Source: Antedon bifida (Eukaryota; Echinodermata; Crinoidea; Comatulida; Antedonidae). From it: a stretch of 64,000 nt of DNA. The translations under genes and the position numbers were made by a program. Under the pieces are notes generated by a model. It was not told the DNA's origin. It saw only the letters and a list, made by a program, of their open reading frames with translations, and made no database searches. Of this stretch, positions 58,301 through 64,000 are shown piece by piece. Each line of letters starts with the position of its first letter. Position 1 is the first letter of the stretch. The DNA lies in contig OY727095.1 of NCBI GenBank assembly GCA_963402885.1, positions 3,663,001 through 3,727,000 on the forward strand. The letters are read 5' to 3'.

Positions 58301-60213
58301 GCTGTGCTGCCCTCAATGACGATTATTTGGATCTCTAGGATGCAACACAAGAACGTAAGCACAACAATAGTAATTTGACCAATGACAAGTGAAGGATTGC
58401 ATAAGCTCAGATGAGCTGTCGCTTGTTGTAGATTACTCGCATGGCAATTTCATCTTTTTGTCTCAAGTGATTATAGTTAAACATTGTATGCAGTGCTCCT
58501 CCCCTCTTTTAACAAACACTTAATTGATACTATCAGCTGAATCTGTCATAAGTAGGCACTTTTATAAGCAGATACTTTTCTGGACCCAAGGGTGTCCACT
58601 TACAGAAAGTTCACCTAGTGTAATATTTTTCATTTTATTTGCAGATGAAATTGGAAAGGGAAGAAAAAGAAGAAAAACAGACCAAGGTGATTGAAATATT
58701 ATATATAAGATAAATAGATTATTTAAAAAAAAATGTAAATTGTACCTATGTTTTACTTTTATGGACTCAATGATAATTAACTAGTATTATAACATGGGTT
58801 CAAGGATGTACAGTGGCCAATCAGATGCGCTGAAATGAATCCCATGGCGCTCTTTATTTTTTCACTATCATGCATTGAAGGGGAAAAAGTTCCCAGCAAA
58901 AAAGCATAACACCACTGCATGTAAATCATATGGCAGAGTATTACCGATTGTGCTAGGCATTGTACCATTTTCTAGGCTAGGCGGTAATTTGGTCAGCAAG
59001 CAAAGTGGTGATTGCTGCTCCCTAGGCCTAGATGGTGATTTGGTTGCCGAGCAGAGTGGTGATTGCCGTAATCGCTGTAATTTAAGTTGGTGATAATGAT
59101 GATGATAATATACTCTCTCTAAATTTAGGATCATACAACGAAGACAAAGAATATAATGTGGATTATTATGATAAAATAAAACTAGACTTTTTTCATTATT
59201 GATCTCAATTGCTGTTCAATTTGTATAATTGAATTTTTATATTTATTATTTATTTATTTATTTCCTTTATTGCATCAAGTAAACAGTGATGAAGTTGACA
59301 TAAATATAATAATGGATAATGGATAATGAATTGTACATATTGTTGATATTCTATACTGATAATTAAATTTGATTTGATTTTGAATAGAAAACAATAATGA
59401 TCACTGTCAAATGAATGTCCTGCAATTTTTTTTGCAGACAATTTCCGAGACCTAAAAGCTGGTCTCAGTGGGTGCTTTGATGGTGAAAGATACCATTGGA
59501 TAAGGTTCCTACTATTTGATCAATTGGATGTCAGTGCAATTACAAATCCACAGTTCAATGGACATGACTTACTCAATGCACTTGAAGCCAAAGGTTTCAT
59601 CTCACCAACCAATGTTAACTTGCTGTTAGAGATTACAAATACATCTGAAATCCAACAGGCCAAAGATCTTGTATCAAAGTATATGAGAGACAATAACATT
59701 CAAAATAGTCATTCTGATGATAGAATCAAGTTGTCACCTTACAGAAAGCGACTGTTTAAGGCCCTGAATCAAGTTGACCCAGATGCATTACATAATGTTA
59801 CTGCTTACTATGACTTAACAAAATATAACTTCTCCAATGTATGGGATGCAGTTCTCCATCTGGAGATTGATAAACAGTTAGTAGATGATTTAGACAAAAT
59901 AAATCGGTTTGCTAAACGTCTTAGCACAACAGCAAGTAACATACTACTTGGTATGCATTTCTATTGTATTAAGCTATTTGTAATATTATTGAATCTTTCA
60001 TTTTTAAACAGTTTAAGTAATTATCATATTTATGATGCTATAAATCTACTGAATTTATTACAGTGGAAAATATTGTGTTTTATCAATTTATATTTATTAT
60101 TCATAATCTTAAAACAACAATTACAATTTCCACAATAATCATGATTGATACTGTTTTTCATTTGTATAGATCTCTCAGAGGATGATGAAGACTTAGTCAC
60201 AGACTTAGCCTAA
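47729..60213 (+). CDS. Module C: ROC-COR, basic micro-exons and C-terminal tandem DED
   Basis: Exons: 47729-47894, 48126-48211, 48564-48625, 48961-49120, 50877-51019, 51840-51929, 52190-52369, 52599-52850, 53042-53236, 53501-53695, 53931-54233, 54332-54403 and/or 55464-55535, 55903-56122, 57021-57056, 57496-57540, 58166-58201, 58645-58686, 59438-59950, 60170-60213. The first exon needs an upstream phase-1 partner; module B exon 46379-46595 fits, and the joined B/C frame is open for 1609 codons (1633 with both copies of the duplicated linker exon) to TAA 60211-60213. Alternatively C has its own unseen start. Predicted order: ROC (GPEGVGKT, WDHGGQ), COR, Cys-rich tail, four KRKRR-type peptides, tandem DED, acidic tail. 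Confidence 0.7.
47990..48150 (+). repeat. Tandem duplication across the acceptor of ROC exon 2
   Basis: About 70 bp at 48004-48078 (AACTCAAGTTCATAAATGC ... TTTTCACTTCAAATTTAAC) is repeated at 48080-48150 (GACCCAAGTTCATTATTGG ... TTTTCACTTCAGATTTAAC). Only the second copy has the AG acceptor; the first has AA. Confidence 0.6.
48697..48757. repeat. 24-bp stem hairpin in module C intron
   Basis: TCAATCTAGTCCACTGGACT and AGTCCAGTAGACTAGATTGA pair with one mismatch around a short AT loop; probably a tiny foldback element. Confidence 0.6.
49262..49677. repeat. MITE-like element rich in TATTAG/CTACTAA words
   Basis: Ends AGTAGATATAGCTCTAT and ATAGAGCTATTTCTACT are inverted. The interior repeats AATAGATATAGCTCTAT and CCTATTAAGGTACCTA. 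No coding potential. Confidence 0.5.
49735..49860. repeat. Short direct duplication
   Basis: GATGATATTGACTGAGTAAT and GATGATATTGACTGTGTAAT, each followed by TTTTCG, lie about 80 bp apart. Confidence 0.5.
49875..49945 (-). repeat. tRNA-like SINE head
   Basis: The minus strand reads TAGCGCGGCGTG (A-box-like) and GCGAGTTCAAGTCTC (B-box-like) at tRNA spacing, without a complete cloverleaf. Confidence 0.4.
50100..50765. mobile_element. Relative of the 35905-36795 inverted-repeat element
   Basis: It shares TTCCAACGATTCCACGTCTT, GTGCGTACTATTGCACGCCA and the right end CAAATGACAGGAATTTATTT with the satellite-inserted element. It includes a GTTCAGTTCAGT tract and a doubled TGCGTACTATTGCACGCCA. Confidence 0.6.
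50766..50815 (+). pseudogene. Relic copy of the acidic ROC exon
   Basis: TAATGATGATAGTGATGACA directly beside the element end resembles the acidic exon at 48961-49120 (GATAATGATAGTGATGACAA). Probably a fragment left by duplication during insertion. Confidence 0.4.
52599..54233 (+). CDS. Module C COR domain block
   Basis: Exons 52599-52850, 53042-53236, 53501-53695 and 53931-54233, phase 0. KWMRFRCDLHDLRRKKHF, LYDLGEIVYRPDNKLLKD, FLVALMIQLGFICERKTT and YYDFKGYLPDVLFPYMIIDF. Length and order match A and B. Confidence 0.82.
54332..54403 (+). CDS. Module C linker exon, copy 1
   Basis: 72 bp, phase 0-0, encoding VTIKRTPACNETSNDEPSSE and CQE. Identical in sequence to 55464-55535; both have a good acceptor and the donor GAG|GTTTGT. 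Confidence 0.65.
54404..55463. other. Insert between duplicated linker exons, with a 70-codon open frame
   Basis: It holds the frame 54651-54863 (DDQKQHEVISLVKQIVSH, DAFQTFCAVFSTLLLKM, ERGEYVNKL). The pattern LV--IVSHT-EDAFQTFC is faintly like the fourth helix of CARD death-fold domains. The acceptor side (TCAATTTCCGG) is not a normal AG border, so I do not call an exon. The remainder has CCAAGGGCGGATCTAAATTT-type remnants. Confidence 0.3.
55464..55535 (+). CDS. Module C linker exon, copy 2
   Basis: Exact copy of 54332-54403. The duplicated block also includes about 50 bp of upstream intron and about 80 bp downstream (GGGCGGATCTAAATTTTCAA). Confidence 0.65.
55903..56187 (+). CDS. Module C Cys-rich tail exon with optional intronic end
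   Basis: 55903-56122 encodes VLLTIQKSFEPSKDGGRRG, CILCGVCSNNTSEKKHI and YQRLFG; one residue longer than in A and B (SNNTSE for SDTSE). Read-through of the donor gives GGKSNIDTSLF and a stop at 56185-56187, with AATAAA at 56178-56183. Confidence 0.7.
   Translation, partial: VLLTIQKSFEPSKDGGRRGIQYERCILCGVCSNNTSEKKHIQNLDDFQYERLTCTKTGKSVTMDVTRYQRLFGGKSNIDTSLFSFIYLTKNTIN
56217..56700 (+). repeat. 88-bp tandem repeat (five to six units)
   Basis: Units contain AATCATTATTGATAATCTAT, ACATTGTTACAACATGCTGC and TCTTACCAGTAGTAGTACTA. It starts about 30 bp after the alternative poly(A) signal of module C. Staggered short open frames follow from the repeat. Confidence 0.85.
57021..57056 (+). CDS. Basic micro-exon 1
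   Basis: 36 bp, phase 1-1, acceptor TTTGCAG, donor g|GTAATT. Encodes DETERKRRNSDE. Confidence 0.6.
57496..57540 (+). CDS. Basic micro-exon 2
   Basis: 45 bp, phase 1-1, encoding DEIGPTGRKRRKPDQ; donor GTGATG is weak. If the donor is ignored the frame runs on for 25 residues to a stop near 57617, with AATAAA at 57698-57703. Confidence 0.55.
58166..58201 (+). CDS. Basic micro-exon 3
   Basis: 36 bp, phase 1-1, encoding DETERKRRNSDQ; duplicate of micro-exon 1. Confidence 0.6.
58645..58686 (+). CDS. Basic micro-exon 4
   Basis: 42 bp, phase 1-1, encoding DEIGKGRKRRKTDQ; duplicate of micro-exon 2, one residue shorter. Confidence 0.6.
58760..59437. other. Intron before the last DED exon
   Basis: No gene. 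A short direct duplication (GGTGATTGCTGCTCCCTAGG region and GTGGTGATTGCCG, 58980-59070) and a TTTATTTATTTATTT microsatellite near 59240 are the only structures noted. Confidence 0.4.
59438..59950 (+). CDS. Module C C-terminal tandem DED exon
   Basis: Acceptor TTTGCAG (AG 59436-59437), donor g|GTATGC, phase 1-1. DED1: FRDLKAGLSGCFDGERYHWI, LLNALEAKGFISPTNVNLLL, IQQAKDLVSKYM. DED2: SPYRKRLFKALNQVDPDAL, WDAVLHLEIDKQLVDD, INRFAKRL. Its 3' part is almost identical to the exon at 1-285. Confidence 0.78.
60170..60213 (+). CDS. Module C last exon
   Basis: Acceptor AG 60168-60169; phase-1 join gives DLSEDDEDLVTDLA and TAA 60211-60213, followed by AATAAA 60220-60225. The acidic tail is shared with locus 1. 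Confidence 0.7.
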
Positions 60214-60439
60214 TGATGCAATAAACGTGGACATTCTATTCATACAAATGTTAGACGGCGTTTAAGTGTTGAAAACTGGTACCGGTACAATCTACCTGTT
60301 AACTCTTTTATCTGCCAATTGAGTAGTGATTTGGTTGCGATGTTAGCGTGTCATACCTCAATGTACAATAGTGTAGGTACCTTGGTATCCCAGAATTAAA
60401 ACACACTAGTTATTGTCTGTGGTGTTTTCTTTCCAAAAA

Positions 60440-60668
60440 AAATTGCTGTCCCCTTATAATAGGATTAAATCAACCATTTGGCACTCTCAAATGTGTCCCT
60501 GTCCCTTTAATAGGGTTACATCAACCATTTGGCACTCTCAAATGTGTCCCTGTCCCTTTAATAGGATTAAATCAACCATTTGGCACTCTCAAATGTGTCC
60601 CTGTCCCTTTAATAGGATTAAATCAACCATTTGGCACTCTCAAACGTGTCCCTGTTCCTTTAATAGGG
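60440..60668 (+). repeat. 51-bp minisatellite, copy 3
   Basis: Four units of the repeat described at 786-960. Confidence 0.8.
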
Positions 60669-60679
60669 TTGCCCCCTGA

Positions 60680-60928
60680 TTAGGAGTTTGCTGTAGTGTT
60701 AAAACATATATTTCCCCTCGTTTTATGAGAAAGTGTCCCCTGAATGGGGGTGTCATAAAGAAGGGGTTTACTCCAGTAGTAAAGAGGAGGGATGGGTCCC
60801 CTTAATAGGGGTGTCTTAAAGAAGGGGTTTACTCCAGTAGTAAAGAGGAGGGGTGTGTCCCTTTAATAGGGGTGTCTTAAAGAAGGGGTTTACTCCAGTA
60901 GTAAAGAGGAGAGGTGTGTCCCCTTAAT
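60680..60928 (+). repeat. GTGTCCCCTTAATAGGGG satellite, copy 3
   Basis: About three units; the shortest uninterrupted array. Confidence 0.8.
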
Positions 60929-61271
60929 GAATGTTAGTAACAAAAGAAAGACAGCAAAACAAAATAACAATACTGGAATATTACAAAAAATAACAGTATT
61001 ATACGATTTCAGTGTACTAAATGGTACATGAATGTTAGTAAGAAAAAAGAAAAAACAAAACAAAATAACAATACTGGAATATTACAAAAAATAACAGTAG
61101 GCCTACAAGCATGTGGGTATAAAACATTGCTACTGTTCCTGTTGCAGGCATTACATATTGCTATATTTAGAGATAAGACCATTTTAACCGGTTTTATATT
61201 TTGTTGTGCGTTTATATTAGAGTATCTAGGTTGAGATTACAAGAAATTGATTTAAGTAAGAAGAATATGTG

Positions 61272-61498
61272 CTACCCCAGACCATAAACAAATAATGGAT
61301 TAATAAATGAGTTGTAGATTATAATTAGGATGTCTTGAGGAACAAAATATCTCAACTTAAATATTATATGACTATTTATTTTCTTACATTTTGGACATAA
61401 ACTATCAATAGTATATTTGCATGAAAAAAAATTATCAAACAAGCCTTTATCATTTATTACATTCTCTCCAATTAAGAGATACAATTTTGTTTAAAATG
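61272..61498 (-). mobile_element. LINE reverse transcriptase fragment, copy 3
   Basis: Same fragment as at 1839-2065, duplicated with the flank. Confidence 0.6.
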
Positions 61499-63159
61499 TT
61501 TCTTCTGTTTTGAAAAATAATCCAAAGGTCAAAGTCACATTCCACTCTTGATTCCCTCTTTTATAAAAAAAAAAATTATTTCCCCTCAAGGAATTCAGCC
61601 TTGCTTGTCAAATGAAACAACAACATTGATTTCAGGATTTTTGTAAAATAAAGTCTTTTACAAATTTCAGTTTTTTAACCGTTCCAAATTCTATTATTGA
61701 TTTTATAAAAAGATTAAAAAGAAAATTAGACTGTTTAGTTTGCCTCAATGCTTAAATCTAATGAATTGTTTATACTGTTACATTTTTCTGTACAGTACTA
61801 AATACATTTTTAAATTTTGAACATGAATGAATTTTATTAAATGAAATGTTTTATATTTTGATTTGTTTTCACTTTTAATTCAATTTTGTAAATTAAAGCT
61901 CAATTCAGTATGTTGCTATGTTTTCATGTTTTTCATATTTTTTAATAAATACTAACGAATGAAAAACATATTTGTTTATTTGTAAGGATAGTGTTTTTTG
62001 AAGGTTGAGATTTTAACATCGAAGAGATCATTATATCAAAATGTACGTGCTTAGCTATTGTTAAAAATTCATTGTAAATAGAGGAATAACAATATATCCA
62101 TTTCACCAATCCAGAGAGTAATAAAGTTCTTCGATATTATTACACAGCGGTGATAAACGTTACGCAGACAAAAATGGTGATTGCGCCCTCTATATAAAAA
62201 ATAAAGTTTAATCACCTCATCAACAAACAAACCACTCACATGTTTAATATATCCTTGTCCTTGAAGAATGTCAAACACAAGTAAGTTTTTGTTTGTTTCA
62301 TTATTATCATACCATATCATATACGGAATTCTTTATACTGTATTGTTTTAATGGCAGGTCTTTCTTCTTTTAATTCTTTGGATCTTATATTCGTATCCTA
62401 GGCTAGGCCTAATACTCGAGTCTAGTCTATTGCTAGTTAGTAGGCCTAGCTAGGCTAGTAGTACTAGGCCTAGTTCTTTAGTAGTAGTAGTAGTAGGCCT
62501 AGCTAGGCGCAGCCTACTACTAGCTGGAGCAGGCCCTACCTCTAGCCATGCTCTAGCTAACAAAGGCCTACTACTAGCCTAGGCTTTTAACCCTAGCTAG
62601 GCCTACTACTTCTATAGTACTATATTAGGCCTAGTAGTAGGCAGGGAGGGAGTCTCTGCAACTTTTACTTGCTGTTACTAGAAATAGAATAGAACAGACA
62701 TCAACTGCAAAATTGTGATTGGTCCTCAGACGAACGTAAACACATGATGAGGATGTTCATGCTCGACTCATTGAGGAGATCAGGGTTAACATTTTTTTAA
62801 AACCTATACAAAAAAGTAGAAAAAAAAATTGACAAGCAGAGAGTCGACCCTGCAACCCCTGCCTCTGGGGCTATACCCTCATCAATACACCAAGCCATCC
62901 AGCTCGTTGATCGAATCGGGTTTTACTTTGTATATGAATGGAGAAAAAATATATTATATGTAAGCTTTTTGACAAACCTATCAGAACTGAGTTGACGTCG
63001 TTTCTATACTTGTGTCACCACATAACAAACAGGCCTTCCTGGGGTTTCCCTGATCTCACAACAAGAATTCAAACATGGTGTTGTGGTCTTTTATTTTCAG
63101 AAAACACAGTCTTTTGTTTTCATGATGCATCAAACAACTACAATGCACTGTAAAGTTTA

Positions 63160-64000
63160 ACCATGCCGAAACTTTCCCTCTTACCATTCTACCCGTCAAA
63201 GGATGCTTTTGACGGGTTCTATAACCAGGTTTTGCCAGAGTCTAATCGATCTAATCACATTACATATCAAAAGCATAGGCCGCGCGACCTTACAAGTGTC
63301 AATAAATCACTGTGGAAATGTGTCAGATCAAATTCCTCAATCATGGTCAAATGAAGTGACTGAATGTTTGAAAATGTGTTTTTCTATAAAATAATAATAA
63401 TACCATGTGTTTAACTATGAATAAAAAGAAAAAGTGATATATCTGCAATTTCAAATCGTTAAAATTGATTAATTCTACACGAAGTTAGAATTTGTTGAAA
63501 AATCACGATTTCCAGGCTGTGGAGAAAATCGAGCCAGAGAGACACGCGAGGTCTTGGCGTATGAATATTTTACAGTGCAGTGATTTGTTTTTGAATTATC
63601 ATGTAATATTAATAATAAAATGTCTTTAAAAACAATACTGTATGTAGTTTTGAATACCTTTGCCTTTATTTAAGATGTATTAAAATATAAAATCGAACAT
63701 TTAATTTTGTTTACAGTAATATACATTACTACTTTATTGTAGCGTAGGTATTATGTTCGTACGAAAACAAAACAATTTCGTCATCATAAACAACAAGCGA
63801 GGGGTCGCAACAAAACACGTGTGATGTGGGCTTTCCATGTATTTTGAAAATAACGCCGAAGAAAGCCAAGATGAGGCGCGAAGCATTCATATAAAAAAAA
63901 TATATTTTAGGCCGGGCCTAGTAGTGGTATTATGTCATGGAAATCACTCGCTCGAGTATGTAAATAAAACCTTATTTAACACATTTGTTACAGTTAATCC
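63160..64000. other. Unique sequence after the flank break
   Basis: No supported gene. A small hairpin ACCCGTCAAAGG / TTTTGACGGGT lies at about 63190-63218. Two overlapping 63-codon frames show no recognisable family. Confidence 0.4.

Larger units (their letters stand above)
56820..58740 (+). repeat. Tandem duplication carrying the micro-exon pairs
   Basis: 56815-57620 and 57960-58760 are homologous, each with two micro-exons and matching introns (landmarks GGATGCAACACAAGAA, GAATAAGCTCAGATGAGCTG, GTGTCCACTTACAG). Confidence 0.75.
59951..63158. repeat. 3' flank duplication, copy 3
   Basis: Collinear with copies 1 and 2 from the DED exon to GTAAAGTTTAAC at about 63158, where similarity ends abruptly. 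The remaining 2.5 kb seen in the other two copies is absent. Confidence 0.85.

Noticed and set aside
63163-63394. Two overlapping 63-codon frames after the flank break
   Set aside because: No recognisable domain, and the two overlapping frames cannot be told apart on coding signal.

Overview
This window looks like nuclear DNA from a marine invertebrate. It is AT-rich, has spliceosomal GT-AG introns, and carries many short inverted-repeat elements, tRNA-derived SINE heads, minisatellites and tracts built from TAGGCCTAGC/AGTAG words. I favour a deuterostome such as an echinoderm, but that is an impression from repeat style and gene family, not a demonstrated assignment. No bacterial genes, rRNA or CRISPR array were found.

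The genes form a plus-strand tandem array of one family: Roco proteins (Ras-like ROC GTPase followed by COR) combined with tandem death-effector-like domains (DED). Three loci are visible. Locus 1 is only the 3' end (1-554). Locus A (8859-20739) can be read as 17 exons that stay in frame for 1116 residues: N-terminal tandem DED, ROC, COR, Cys-rich tail, a two-helix membrane exon, a second tandem DED and a tiny acidic last exon. Locus B/C (38954-60213) starts with a short ATG exon and holds two consecutive ROC-COR-Cys modules. Module B can stop by itself at 46636 (676 residues). It can also be spliced in frame into module C, then into four micro-exons encoding basic NLS-like peptides, a tandem DED and the acidic last exon (about 1609 or 1633 residues). 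Every join I checked has AG/GT borders and matching phase, which is the main support for the models.

Layout: 1-5660 end of locus 1 plus its 3' flank; 5660-8850 gene-free, with a ~0.9 kb duplication; 8859-20740 locus A; 20534-26440 a near-identical second copy of the 3' flank; 26790-30055 a ~3.3 kb element with long inverted arms; 30311-32331 three ~0.6 kb tandem repeats; 32332-35700 diverse repeats; 35795-38190 a 29-bp satellite split by an inverted-repeat element; 38954-60213 locus B/C; 60214-63158 a third copy of the 3' flank, after which similarity stops; 63160-64000 no recognised gene.

How the genes may work together (inference): DEDs recruit partners in animal cell-death and innate-immune signalling, and ROC-COR is a nucleotide-controlled dimerising switch. 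The array therefore looks like a family of DED-Roco receptors or adaptors whose tail is swapped by exon exchange: membrane-anchored in A, basic and possibly nuclear in C, short and soluble in B. All three ROC domains carry Gly where the G4 motif normally has the guanine-selecting Asp.
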